A stretch of 64,000 bases of DNA from Sinohyriopsis cumingii (GCA_028554795.2 JAPYKE020000572.1:1-64000), one strand, 5' to 3'. Shown: positions 9,591 through 20,815, numbered from the stretch's first letter. Made by a program: numbers and translations. The notes: generated from the letters alone by a model not told the origin.

Positions 9591-10462
9591 AGAAAAAAAA
9601 ACCTTTTTTAGGGCTCCAAAAGATTGCATTTTATTAAATAGGGAACCATATTTGGCTTGGTATCCCTCCTTGACTAAACTATTCTCGAAACAAACTTGAC
9701 CCATTGGAACGCCGCAACAAACTTAACTTTTTAAACCTAACAGTGACCAAACTGGTATATGTCTCTTAGACATAATAATTTAAATAAGATCAGTATGGCT
9801 ATTTTTATGTACACTAAGTACTAATATTAGATAGATATGTTAGGAAGTAGGAAATTTAACAGACTCGTTAGATTTGAACTAATTGTACAAGTGGTTAACA
9901 CATTATTGGTACTTTTTACTGTCCATTAGGAAAAACGGGACTTGATTTGAAATAAGTACGGACTAGCGTTTTGTTGAGTACTTAACACCCATGGCTGTCT
10001 TTTTGAGCACCTTTTTCCTCCTTTACCACGCTCGGACAGAAAAAATGAGTGTGTGGTGAGACTATTCCCACTCATGTTTGAAGCCTTTCAGTCAGGTTGT
10101 TAAGGACTAATTAGTCCTACACCTGAGTGGCTAAATTTAAAAGTAGTCTGTGAGTACATAAAAGCCTGGGAGATGAGGTTCTCTTTCCTTCCCCAGGAGT
10201 AATTAAAAATCACGCGGTGCGTTATTAAACCAGTGATATATGCTCCATTAGAGCGAAAATCACTTTAATTCAAGTAAGCAGGCAAGCAAGTTCGGGTACC
10301 GTCTCTAGCACTCTTGATGACACCAACTGTCTGGGTTATTTTCTTTCTTGCAAGCCCTTATGTTCACTTCTGTTTGTGATAATAACTTGTGATACTTCAC
10401 ATTTTCTAAAGTGGAAATCTTTACAAGCCGTACAAAATACAAAACTTATATGACTTTGGCTT

Positions 10463-10780
10463 TTGACACTTGCACAGACTCTTCACTTTATAAGTGTCAC
10501 GAGAAAATTATATATCCCATTTTTACCATTTTCAAAAACACGCACACACTTGCAGCTTGACCAGAAATATGTACATCTTGTTTTGTGGATAAGTCACAGA
10601 CAAGTCCAAGCATATATAGGTGGTTATGAACGTAAGGAATATCCCCTCATTTTTTCAGAAATATCAAAGCTTGTATGTGCATTTTCCCTTTTCCACTCTA
10701 TATTAGTGCTTAGATTTGTTCCAAAAAAAAGAAAAAGGAAACGAAACAATTTTGAAGAAAAAGAAACAACTGAATTTTGA
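10463..10780 (+). CDS. hypothetical ORF, right-arm copy
   Basis: Counterpart of the frame at 4483-4824, with the same HLQLDQKYVHLV and YERKEYPLIFSEISKLV stretches but a different start and end. Its function is unknown, and it may not be a gene. Confidence 0.25.
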   Translation: MTLAQTLHFISVTRKLYIPFLPFSKTRTHLQLDQKYVHLVLWISHRQVQAYIGGYERKEYPLIFSEISKLVCAFSLFHSILVLRFVPKKRKRKRNNFEEKETTEF

Positions 10781-10938
10781 ATTCAGGTTTCTCTCTGTTT
10801 ATAATTTTTTTCAAGTTGATGGTGCATGACAGAGTACATTCGCCTACCTTTCCAAAGTGAGAGGCATTTCTTCACATGTCATTGCCTTTGTTAAATTCGG
10901 TTTCATTGGTTAGTTATCGTTAATCTTTAATTTTTTTC

Positions 10939-11211
10939 ATGTATTTCTTTTTGATAGAAGATTTAAGGCTTTCTATTGTTGTAACGGTATTTATGTTGTT
11001 TAGTCTGTTGATGAAATTATCTATAGCAAAGTGCTTAAGATTTTTCAGTTTTTTTTATTATTTCAAGCCCTACAAAAGGAGACCAAGTTTGTCTTCAAAG
11101 ACGATTGAAACTCTAAATTACACGGGCGTGAAGGAAAACATCGTTGTGTTTAATCTAATCATGCTTGCCGTATCTCTCTGTGTTTTAGAGGTCATATTTC
11201 TTCTTAAGTAA
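10939..11211 (+). CDS. hypothetical 90-residue membrane protein, right-arm copy
   Basis: Nearly identical to the frame at 4101-4373, with one residue difference seen (ENIVVF against ENIAVF). It has two hydrophobic segments around a basic loop. Coding status is uncertain, as for its twin. Confidence 0.3.
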   Translation: MYFFLIEDLRLSIVVTVFMLFSLLMKLSIAKCLRFFSFFYYFKPYKRRPSLSSKTIETLNYTGVKENIVVFNLIMLAVSLCVLEVIFLLK

Positions 11212-11989
11212 ATACACGCATCAATAGACAGACAGATTGGGTCATCATCCTTGAGTTTCACTGTACTTTCGGTTCTTTACTTCATACAAGCCACAAATTT
11301 ATTAGTTTGAAAGAAAAAGATAACATGCCCCTCAATACTGTGACACGTCTGTTCTGACTCTACCGATGTGAGTGTGAGTGTTTATGTCGAAATGTTTAAG
11401 TGAGATATAAAAAAATGGTCAGCTTGAAAACGCGAACCAATACTGTGACACTCAGTATTTTGATGTGGTAAGAGGAAATGGTACAACACACACAAAGAGG
11501 GCTTGTAAGTTCACATTTCAGTCTGTCTGCACTGTAATGGTAACAACGCAAGAACATAGGGATTATTATGCCACACAGTCCTAGAACAAAACAATGCATC
11601 ACCCGTTGTAAGCCATTTCATTGGCTATACTTATTTTCTTACCGCGTTCGCTTCGAATTGACTTGAGTAGCTATTCAGACAGTGACGAGAATGGCCATGC
11701 TTTACTGGGTCTATCCTATAGGCGATTTATATAAAAAAATATTTTAAAAAATTAAACTAATGCACGAACAATCGTACCATGGGCGATCCCATGGAAATTG
11801 TGTCCGTCTTATTGCAAATTACATCAACATTTAATTTAACCGTGCAGATCGCTAGAACAAACCTCTGATAATATACATTTTGAAAAGTGTTGTGTGACAC
11901 GGATCGCCATTGTCGCTTGGTGTCTGCTTTCTTCTTCGAAAAAAAGTCGTTTCGTCTTGACTATAAAAATTTAATTTGACTAAGTTTTA

Positions 11990-12245
11990 CGCACTACTTG
12001 AACTCATACATTTACGTTGTAGGTGTAAGCCGTCGTTCTCAGTTTTCTGGAAGTTCGTTTTTGCGTTTCTCAGATGTGATACTATTTTTTATGGACCGAA
12101 CGAAATTTCTTTTGTCGTGAATCAGGACTCGTGGTTTTGTGGCATAATTGGAGAGCATTGATTAAAGCCGTTATGTCGTCTTCGAAATCGCTGACACGGA
12201 TTTGAACTAACACTTCAGGTTTTGTGTGAGGCGATACGGTACATC
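11990..12245 (-). pseudogene. Polinton 1 polymerase 5'-end remnant, right arm
   Basis: Mirror copy of 3060-3320 with the same SDFEDD and TTAYTY landmarks. It is transcribed away from the CCHC gene, as in element 4. It is a decayed fragment. Confidence 0.7.
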
Positions 12246-12389
12246 ATTGCTTTTTACTTCCTCAATAGAAATCGTTTCATCTTATTGCAAAATTACTTTT
12301 GACTAGGTTTCATACGCAGCAGGTCCCTGTATATAAGGAGAGTGTCTTAGCGTCAGAGTATTCATTCCGCTCTCAAACGATCAAGAAGA
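12246..12389. promoter_or_regulatory. divergent promoter between polymerase and CCHC genes
   Basis: A TATA box, gtatataagg, lies at about 12328-12337. It is followed by agtgtcttagc, gtattcattcc and ctctcaaacga just before ATG 12390. The element 4 promoter has aatataaagg, tgtgtcttgcc, atattcattta and ctctcagaccga in the same order before its ATGGAAGAG. The shared layout marks a conserved core promoter. Confidence 0.6.
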
Positions 12390-12660
12390 TGGAAGAGTCA
12401 GCACAGATCGACCTGCTGGTCAAATATTTGCTAAAAGTCATACGAAAGCATAATTCACATGCGAAAGTGGTAACAAAACGTACTCTTTTGGTCGTTGATT
12501 TGATGAGAGTCATATGAAAGTGTGTAAGTGCTAATGAAGTTTGCTATATCTGCAAAGGTAAATGGGTATTTGTCTCCAGAATACCTGCTTCGTCTAAGAA
12601 AGAGAGACAAAAGTCAAGATACCTAATATCGTTGTCAGGAGAAAGGACACTGGAATTCAG
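12390..12660 (+). pseudogene. Polinton 1 CCHC zinc-knuckle gene remnant, right arm
   Basis: Mirror copy of the left-arm gene: MEESAQIDLLVKYLLKVIRK and then VCYICKGK. The start at ATG 12390 is supported by the upstream promoter and by the matching MEEPTEIELL start in element 4. It is broken. Confidence 0.65.
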
Positions 12661-12929
12661 AGTGCCCTACGAGAAAAGAGAAGAAACAAAAACAAGACGA
12701 AACAGAGAAGAGGGATTCAGAAGAAGAAGAAATTGAAGATGATGAAGAACTTGTACCAGTAAAGACATGGAAATGGAAAAATTGACAATGTGAGCCGATG
12801 CGTTGGCCCTGATGTGAAATTTCATACTACCTTCTAAAAGAGAATAGACCAGAAAGAAATCGTAAGTGTCTCTTGGTCTTGACATTGTATAATAAGGATG
12901 GCGTGTTTTGTTTTTACTCACACTTTATG

Positions 12930-13015
12930 AAATTGTGCTCTTTCACCTCTCTCTATCCCTCTGGATCATGTTTTAGTTAGAATTGAAATGGAAGGATGTT
13001 TTCCTTCACGCACGC
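12930..13015 (+). promoter_or_regulatory. shared upstream module, right arm
   Basis: tctctctatccctc and atgttttccttcacg recur here with the spacing seen in the left arm and similar to that in the core. It lies between the CCHC gene and the minisatellite. No gene is evident downstream. Confidence 0.45.
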
Positions 13016-13224
13016 TCTTTAGGCATGCAAGTCGGTAAGCAATAGTCAGTCTATTCATAAATCATTTTGTGTCTTGATGTTTCCTAAATCACACACTGAT
13101 GCCATAAAATAACGGGTTAAATGGGTTTTGTAGTGTTGGGAGTGGGGGGTGGGGTGTAGGTGTTTGGCAGAGTTGGTCATTGCAGGTGAGGGCTTAGGTG
13201 CTTTCAAAAAACTTTTTCTTCTTC

Positions 13225-13481
13225 ACTCTGTGTTGATAGTATATTTGGGGTTTGTATGCGTTCGCGTACGTTTGTGTGGATAGTTTATTTGGGGTTTGTA
13301 TGCGTTCGCGTACGTTTGTGTGGATAGTTTATTTGGGGTTTATATTATCTCCCTTCTGTGTTGATAGTATATTTGGGGTTTGTATGCGTTCGCGTACGTT
13401 TGTGTGGATAGTTTATTTGGGGTTTGTATTATCTCCCTTCTGTGTTGATAGTATATTTGGGGTTTGTTTTTTCCTCTTCCC

Positions 13482-13522
<41 letters not shown>

Positions 13523-13545
13523 ACGTTGTGTGTGTGTGGGTGTGT
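13225..13545. repeat. 43-50-bp repeats plus TG microsatellite, right arm
   Basis: Mirror copy of 1765-2085. The TG tract lies at about 13485-13514. No real gene is visible. Confidence 0.9.
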
Positions 13546-13659
13546 GTGTATTGGTCTCTGTTTGTCCCTATAAAAACTCACTTTATCCCTATCAGATGCA
13601 CTCTACCTACCTACCTGCAGTAGCGTGTATTCAGGTCAGCCACTTGCAACACTGTTGAC

Positions 13660-13935
13660 ATTTATCCCCTAGTGTTCAGTACAGTGACGTCACTGACGCT
13701 GGAAATTTCGAGACTATAAATATGGACTTGGGGATTTCCATAGGTTGTAGCTATACATATGTACTAGAGTTCATAAACAGGAACGTCACTCAAGCTGAGG
13801 CTATAAAAAGATAGTGGGATTTTCCAAAGGAATAACCCACAAGTTGTAGTATAAATAGATAGTGGGATTTCATATGGATTTTAGCGGATTATAGCTATAA
13901 ATAGATACATGGGTGTTTATCCACGATCGTCACAC
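13660..13935 (+). promoter_or_regulatory. kappaB/CRE/TATA cluster, right arm of Polinton 1
   Basis: Sites seen: a palindromic CRE TGACGTCA at 13685-13692 and a half CRE ACGTCA near 13783. kappaB-consensus sites are GGGGATTTCC at 13730-13739 and GGGATTTTCC at 13816-13825, with a weaker one at 13864-13873. TATA-like boxes lie at about 13714, 13801, 13849 and 13895. kappaB and CRE sites bind Rel and CREB/ATF factors, and such clusters are known from viral immediate-early enhancers. The TATA boxes face the right end of the element, in the sense of the host gene. Activity is inference. Confidence 0.5.
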
Positions 13936-14249
13936 AAGTTGATATTGTAAGTAGTTACTAATTTTATCCATTTTAGTCTAAACCATTGTAACTTAATTTT
14001 CGGGGATATGTTTATTTTCCTTTAAATTCTGGGACAATTTCGTCATTTTAGCGTTACTTTTAGTCACATCCATTTTGTCGTTGAACATTTCCTTGATTAT
14101 AGCTATTTATAGCATCATTACAAATATGCAAATTTTTGAACACCCCAGCAAGATTTCAGGTCTTGGTAATGCTTTATATATAAATCTCACGCTTGTACTA
14201 GTGTATGTATGTCTCTGTCTCTGTTGTGTTTGACCCTCTACCATCATTG

Positions 14250-14558
14250 TCCCTAGACAGTCCCACCATGTTCAATTCCCCTTGACGCTATACAGACTCA
14301 CCATGTTCAATTTCCATATGTTAAATTCCCTTGTCCCCAGAGTGACCCAGGGTTTTTTGCCCATGTTAAATTTCCATTGCCCATGTCAAAATTCCCTTGT
14401 CCCCAGAGTGACCCAGGCTTTTTTGCCCATGTTAAATTTCCATTGTCGCTAATCTTACCCAGGGTGGTTAATGTTAAATTTCCATTGTCGCTAATCTTAC
14501 CCGGGGGGGGGCTGTAATGCTAATTCCCATTGTCGCTAATCTCACCCCATTCACTACT
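14250..14558. repeat. terminal minisatellite, right end of Polinton 1
   Basis: Mirror copy of the array at 750-1060, ending ...gctaatctcaccccattcactact. A poly-G run near 14503-14511 matches a poly-C run of slightly different length at the left end. Confidence 0.85.
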
Positions 14559-14564
14559 CTTAAT
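14559..14564. repeat. right 6-bp target-site duplication of Polinton 1
   Basis: CTTAAT, identical to 744-749, directly follows the CACTACT terminus. Confidence 0.9.
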
Positions 14565-16035
14565 AATATAAACAAAATACACTAAAAGAAACAAAGTAAA
14601 TGAATGTATGTCGTATTCCAAGCTAAATACACAAGCGCATATTCATCATTACACAACAGCAACATTATTACTGCGCCCGTAACTCCGGCCAGATAAATTT
14701 GAACTTAGTCGCACGCTCGACATAACTTTCGAAAGAAAATGGCGTGTCTAGTTAAAATTGAAATTTGGAGTCATATTGTGAATGAATGTGCATTGCAACA
14801 ACTTTGTCCATTTGATCTGGAATGAATAGATTTTTTTATTTTTTCCGATTCTACGAAATTTCGTGATTATGGACTGGATTTGTATGTGACAATTCCACAT
14901 GAAATACATGGGATTGAATAAGCTAGGGAGAAGCGTGTTGACATCTGCAAATGTGTTTCTGTTTCTGTCATTTAATGTTTTAAATCATAATGTGGGAAAA
15001 ATATGAAGTCTTTCAATTGTAATTATCAAAACGACGCTATGGAATTTAATGATTATTTCGTTTTGAGTGCAGTAAGGAGGATGTAATTGCACTTGTCTTC
15101 GAAATTACAGTACAATTTCGAAATGTGTAATCAAGATTGAGAACATATGACATGGCTCATGTAATTCGGATTTGCAGAACTAAGAAAGTACATTTTGAGG
15201 AAATTTAGGATGTAAAACTGTAAGTATATTTTTTGCCATTTTTATCACCAGCTAAAGAAGAGAGTATATGACTTGTCACTTGTATGTTATTTGTAAGGAC
15301 ATTTTCTTGTGTCTGTTGTATACTGTAGCTAGCCTAAATCCGAAACATTGTATCAACGCGGAATGTGCCAAGCAGCTGGTATGTGGCAGTCCACGAAACA
15401 TCTGTTTTAGTTCAGTCAGAAACAAATTTAAACAACCACAACATACATCGCCTCTTACGCGAGTGTACATGATTTGTTTACAAATCAAAAGTGATGGCAT
15501 CTGCGTCCAGTGTTTGTTTACAATAGAAAGTAGTTCCTTTATGAACGTGAATGGTATATGTGTATTGGCGCGCGGGTTCAGTATCGAGTAATACTGCACG
15601 ATTCTGACAATGTAAAGTTAACGGGGAAAAAATGAGCATATAATAAACCTGGATACTATTTATTCTGAATCTTGATTCAAAATTTGTCTTCGACTGGTAT
15701 TTCTGACATCATCACTGTTTTCACCTCAGTGTGGTAAACTTCTCCATGAGCAATATACTCTTCCTCTAGAACAACGAGTCTTACTCTAACTTATCGTACG
15801 CTATTGTTTTAAGTTCATACAATTATCACGACAATTTTTAGAAACTCTGGCAGAAGTTCAAACATTTCTAGTGAATAATTGATATAAGAAATGTAAATCC
15901 TTAACTCCTTCAAAAAACGTTCACAGTTTTCACCTACAGTCTACATGCGGAGGAAAGCATTATAAAAACTGGAAGTTATATTTAAAAAACTTTTAAACCT
16001 TTTCAATTAAATGAATTATGTGGGTTTTTTTACAG
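14565..16035. other. intron sequence between Polinton 1 and exon 2
   Basis: AT-rich DNA with no exon, repeat array or transposon end that I can recognise. Opposed 107-residue open frames at about 15270-15600 lie on both strands and show no family features. Confidence 0.5.
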
Positions 16036-16131
16036 GGAAACGATCATGTGATTGAGTACAATCATGTCCATCACACATGCATGAATTCCAGTGATTGTGG
16101 AGCTCTGATGTGTGGAAGAGATTGGACTGCT
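16036..16131 (+). CDS. beta-helix host gene, exon 2
   Basis: The exon has 96 bases, 32 codons, phase 0 on both sides, a tttttttacag acceptor and a gtaagt donor. It reads GNDHVIEYNHVHHTCMNSSD, then CGALMCGRDWTA. The VIEYNHVHHT turn repeats the IRYNYIHHT turn of the next exon. The three cysteines may form a disulfide in a secreted protein. Confidence 0.9.
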
Positions 16132-16584
16132 GTAAGTTTTTGATGTTTTTCAGTGATCAACGGGATAAATGTAAGTTAAGAAAACAACTCTGACATTTCA
16201 GTTTTAGGTCTTGCATTTCTAAATAATTTCAGAAGAATACTTCTTTTCTGCGAGAAACATATGTAGTGATGGTATATGGTTCCAATTTGATTCCTATCGA
16301 CACCATATCACATGCATCGGAACGCTAAATAAGTTCGCGAAGTAGACTATACAGTAATAGCAGGTGTGTGAAATTTATGACCCAACAATTACAAAATAAG
16401 TTCGTTATTTTCAATAAGTTAAGTAAACGTATTTATGTGGATTAAACGCTTTGTGACTTATGACTGTATTTTGCAATAATTTTGAAAATATACTTATTTG
16501 CTTGCAAAGGTATACAGGAATTAAAGATGGAGGATTAGTATGAACCATCACAAAGGGATGATTATTAATAGTATATTGCTAGCT

Positions 16585-16672
16585 TGATGTATGTATGTAT
16601 GTATGTATGTATGTATGTATGTATGCATGCATGTATGCAAATATGTATGTATGTGTGTGTGTGTGTATAATG
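16585..16672. repeat. (ATGT)n microsatellite
   Basis: Runs of atgt with a short tail of gtgtgt. The His-Thr-Tyr-rich frame on the other strand is an artefact. Confidence 0.9.
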
Positions 16673-16878
16673 AAGCTGGATAGGCATAGAGTTGAACAAG
16701 GAACGTAATTGTTGTAAGCAAAACGGGCAGATATAATGTCGTAAAAGAACTAGTCCACGCTTTATATGAAATTTATGTACTGATGTCGAAAACATATTCT
16801 GATAAACAAAAAAAAAATAGAAAACGTGCTAGATACCCAATGGCTTTTCCTACAAGACAACATATTTGCTGTTTACAG

Positions 16879-17007
16879 CGAGGTGTAGTGATCAGGTACA
16901 ACTACATACACCACACATTACGTAAAGTCCCCGGATCTGCTGTACGTGGTATAATGCTGGACGACCAGTATTCTTCTGTGACAATAGAGTACAACGTCTT
17001 CTCTGAT
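16879..17007 (+). CDS. beta-helix host gene, exon 3
   Basis: The exon has 129 bases, 43 codons, phase 0 on both sides, a gctgtttacag acceptor and a gtaagc donor. It reads RGVVIRYNYIHHTLRKVPGS, then AVRGIMLDDQYSSVTIEYNVFSD. Two full beta-helix turns are visible (VIRYNYI and VTIEYNVF), and the loop between them carries an Asp-Asp pair. In several beta-helix enzymes such loop acidic residues bind metal or substrate, but I cannot assign that here. Confidence 0.92.
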
Positions 17008-19171
17008 GTAAGCATTTATTACATTCTATGTTCTTAATTAGAGAGTTCAGAAAAATGGAAATACTCGTGTATAATTTCCTGCGTGTCATCATCTGATCAT
17101 ATACATATGTATATTCGTTGCTGAACATAAAGAAAAAAACCTACTGGGACCAAACGTCCCACAGATTATAAGCACTATTATACTCAAAGTGAGGCTCAAT
17201 TCTAAATAATTCTGACTTTGATCAGCTGTTGATAAGAGATAATCAGACGATGGATGGAATTTACAGTGGAGTCTGAGTTTTAAAGTATGATAGTTTATTT
17301 TAATCTTCGGAACTGGTTGCAAAAATTGGCATTGAGGTGTCCAAAATTATTGTTGCACACTATCTTTCTGATTTCACGTTTAAGATGCCCTCCTAAGAAT
17401 ATCATTTTTTTCTTTTCTAAACAAAGTATTAACAGTGTGCTCTACATTTAATTAAAAAATATCAAACATCATGTAGGAAAGGAACTAAACACAAGGTAAT
17501 CAATAATGGAAAAGAAACATAAGGTGAAAATAAACTGTAAAGATAACTTGCTTTGTGGTAATATGCTTTTTGAGCCTTTCCCTCTTCTCATCCCCTCCAT
17601 TCCCGTTCACATTTGTTAGAGAAAGTTGATTTTAACTTCAAACTTCATATATGAACTCTATATATTTTGACTACCACGAAAAAGTACATTACACATCAAG
17701 CAGAGACCAAGGCTAAATGTAATTATCTCTTAGTTTAGAAACTAGCTTTTAACGTGTCTCGGCAAAATGAATTTAACGGATTGCTTCAATTCTTCTATTC
17801 GTCACCAAATAGTTTCTTATTTGACATTCTGATAAAACTAAATTCTAGGTGTTTTAAAAATAATTTTAAAAATATAACAGGGACATTATCAAAATAATGA
17901 AGTGGGTATGATGCTGGTAAGATATTTACTTCATGAATTACAGTAGTAATCTATTTATGTATTATCCTAGCTAATTATGGTTTGAACAGATAAATCTATT
18001 TTAGGATATACTCTTTCTATGAACACGTCAATATATCGTATCTATAGTCTTTCTATGGACATGTCAATCATATATTCGGCATCTTCATGTGGACATGTCA
18101 GTCTATCATTCATATATATATATGTTATCTAAAATATGGCGTGAATAATCACGTGATGTTATGTACATGAATGATTACGTGATAGCATATACTTTAGATC
18201 ACCTAGTGAGAGCTGTTACGTGCTGTCGTGTACTGTAAGTCACCTTGTGAGAGTTGTTACGTGGTGTCCAGTACTGTACGCCACCTTATGGGACTTGTTT
18301 CGTGTTGTCATGTACTGTACGTCACCTTGTGAGAGTTTTACGTGCTGTCCTGTAGTGTAGGTCACCTAATGAGAGTTGTTACGCGTCGTCATATACTGTG
18401 GGACACCTTGTGAGAGTTGTTACGTGTGGTCATTTTGACAGTTGTTCTTACTTACTGGAATAAGATTAGAAAATATCAAGTTACTTTGGTTTAATATTAT
18501 TGGTGAATCATTGCTTTGAATTTGCTCAGGTGTACGAATTGATCTTCACAGGCTGCAGTTTATCAGTTCCAAACGAATTCAAAAGTTTGATACACTAGAA
18601 CCTTTACTTAAGTTAACGATCTTTGCTGGGGCTTAGAATAAATGTTTGACTATGCATTACGTCGTTAGCTATAGTTGTCATATATTGTACACGTTACAGA
18701 AGTTATTGTTTGCTTTTTATTTGATTTGCTATTGGAATAAAAACTGACTTCTACTAAATCTAAATAAACTCTGAATAATGTATAGCTTATAAGTCACCAC
18801 TCACCATCAAAATGGACGCACGTGTCCAGGAAAATAATATAGAAATCCACCAGAAACAAATTCTTTGAGATATATGACCCCAAACTATGCCTGTTGTTGA
18901 TAGAATTTCAAGTAGGCATGAACAACGACATGTCTCTGTCCTCATATATTATCTGAAGGGAATCGAAGCATTAACAATATTAAGGTATTACACTCACCCT
19001 CCTACAACTCTAGATCGGGTTTTACACTGCATCCAGATGCAGAAATGAATGTAATAAAACACAGAAAATAATGTTCTTTCAAAATATCATGATGGTTACC
19101 AATAGCATACTACTAGATAAATGTTCGATTGATTTAATAATAATCCATCTTTTGCTTGATCTCTTATTCAG
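17008..19171. other. intron 3, AT-rich, with one minisatellite
   Basis: Apart from the 41-bp array at 18190-18440 I see no gene, transposon end or regulatory motif. Palindrome-like TATATA and ACGTGAT stretches around 18110-18180 are short. Confidence 0.5.
18190..18440. repeat. 41-bp minisatellite, about six copies
   Basis: Units begin caccttgtgagagttgttac. CACC starts fall near 18200, 18241, 18282, 18323, 18363 and 18404, so the period is 40-41 bases. Copies are moderately diverged. Confidence 0.85.
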
Positions 19172-19315
19172 AATATGGTTCACGTCAACATTGGCGGAGG
19201 TAGAGACAATATTGTTCGTTACAATATATTCTATAATGCGACAGCTTACGCCATGCAAGTTGATTCTCGAGGAACGGGCCACGTATTTGACAGGGATCTC
19301 CTGCCAAGGCTGAAG
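19172..19315 (+). CDS. beta-helix host gene, exon 4
   Basis: The exon has 144 bases, 48 codons, phase 0 on both sides, a cttattcag acceptor and a gtaagt donor. It reads NMVHVNIGGGRDNIVRYNIF, then YNATAYAMQVDSRGTGHVFD and RDLLPRLK. The GGGRDNIVRYNIFYN turn is typical of this beta-helix family. The intron after it (10.4 kb) contains a mariner fragment and Polinton element 2. Confidence 0.92.
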
Positions 19316-20479
19316 GTAAGTAGATTATACTAGTAATTGATTTCCGTTAAATTTTAGTACGAGGTTCACGTCAATATCGAAGGAGATATGCACAGTGCTT
19401 AACAATATGTTCTTAATAGGAGTTAGCTTGCAAGTCAGTTATCTCGGTAAATTACGTTATGAAAATAATAAATATTGGTCGATTGCTTACATTGGCTTAA
19501 GAGGATGATTATTGTTACGTTATTATGGCGACCTGAACTCCTGCTTTACTGTTAGGCCTAGTGTTTTTCTTTCTTCTCTCTTTTTTAAATCGCGTATCAT
19601 TTACCACGAAACTGTTGAGATGTTACTGGGGTGGTAGTTTAAAGGCTTTTTTCAAATGCATTTCACATAAACCTTAAAATCAGATGGACCGATATATTCA
19701 TTTCGAATATTGTTTAGTCGTACTCCCTGCAAGTATATTTTTGTTTTGTTATTTCGATTTTCTTTAAAGATAAATAGGTTATACTGGAGTTTTTCACAAG
19801 GTTGTGGCTGAAGGACGACATGCTTTGCTGAAAATGTTTTTGAAATCACCTATGATTTACTACAAAGTTACTGGCATACTAACTCTAGGACACTTTGAAT
19901 GCTCTCTGAGAAATCCTAAAATGCCTCCAGCCAATAACATAATTTAAAAGCAACAAATAATGTCGCGTGCCTGTAAGTTGTTGCTCATTTATTGATTTCT
20001 GAAAATCCAAGCAAAAAATACATAATTGGGGCTCATGAAATATATGGAAGAAGTTGGACATATCTAATTATTGAAAATATAAATTCTGAACCGGTATTGA
20101 AGGAATAGCAATCGAAACTGTACGTCAACGAGAATTAAACATAACTATTAGATAAGATGTTTGATAATAATAAGTTCTAAGTAGCGTATATAAAATATGA
20201 AATGAATGCCATAATTGGGATATTTGAAAAGATATGAACATTTTGTTATAATGTTTATGGCTTCTTTGCACCTATCAATAATTATAATATGAAATGATAG
20301 ACATAATAACGTTCTATACACTGATATGCAGCTGCACGTACAACGCAACTGCCACCTGCTGAACGAAGAGCATATTGTAACATTCGAGCACTTTTAGTGT
20401 ACTCTGATTGATTTCAAAGCCGACTTCCATGATGTTTACTGATGTTATTCTCTCTGTAATATCTTACAATTCTGAGATG
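19316..20479. other. intron 4, first part
   Basis: AT-rich sequence in which I see no exon, transposon end or array. Open frames here are short and low in complexity. Confidence 0.5.
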
Positions 20480-20815
20480 GTTTGATTGTTTTAAAGATGG
20501 TAACGAATCTTTGCAAGAGGACCAAGGTCCTGGAAGACTGTTATTTTCTGTGATTGGTGGGCTGGAAGTGACTGCTGTGAAGAGGGCATTTAATCAGCAG
20601 TTACTCTTAACATACTTACAAATCCTTTTGAAGCTCAGAAAGATTTGTGCAGCATGGGTTTGCTGACAGCTGATCAATCACCGAACCGGGTTGAAATCGC
20701 GCAAGAGCTACTCGCCATATAATAAAACAACGAACGAAGACGATTTGAATGAGATTATCGCAGGTGAACTGGAGTAGAAGGGAGGGTGAACAGACCACTT
20801 GCTGGAAGACCAATT
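20480..20815 (+). mobile_element. mariner-like transposase fragment
   Basis: Pieces in shifting frames read ESLQEDQGPGRL, then LKLRKICAAWV, then LLTADQSPNRVEIAQELL and DDLNEIIAGELEW. This is the order of a Tc1/mariner transposase from the linker (ED..GRP) through the K-C-A-W-V-P block and L-T--Q-R-E block to the first catalytic region (G-D-E-W in active copies, GELEW here). The middle part is out of frame with its flanks, and the second half with the other catalytic residues is missing. It is a dead DNA-transposon remnant. Confidence 0.7.

Larger units (their letters stand above)
750..14558. mobile_element. Polinton (Maverick) element 1, rearranged, with 4.6-kb inverted repeats
   Basis: A 13.8-kb element has perfectly matching AGTAGTGAATGGGG ends and is flanked by CTTAAT on both sides. 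The arms (750-5356 and 9939-14558) are inverted copies that differ by a few percent by eye. The unique core, 5357-9938, holds capsid-type and protease genes. Family: Polinton, on the basis of the minor capsid protein, major-capsid tail, adenain-type protease, integrase chromodomain and 6-bp duplication. It is broken, with roughly ten interruptions in its genes, although two core reading frames look whole. Most of the polymerase, integrase and packaging ATPase are absent, so it would have been non-autonomous. The good match between the arms suggests a fairly young insertion. It sits in the first visible intron of the host gene. Confidence 0.92.
9939..14558 (-). repeat. right terminal inverted repeat of Polinton 1 (4.6 kb)
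   Basis: Mirror copy of 750-5356, beginning gacttgatttgaaataag at 9939 and ending cattcactact at 14558. Polymerase, CCHC gene and terminus lie here in the same order and orientation as at the right end of element 4. This arm is therefore probably the original one, and the left arm its inverted copy. Confidence 0.92.

Noticed and set aside
750-14558. LTR retrotransposon, because of the long similar ends
   Set aside because: The ends are inverted, not direct, the target duplication is 6 bp, and the genes are Polinton capsid and protease genes.
15268-15599. Opposed 107-residue frames on both strands
   Set aside because: No domain, splice partner or codon pattern distinguishes either from chance in AT-rich DNA.
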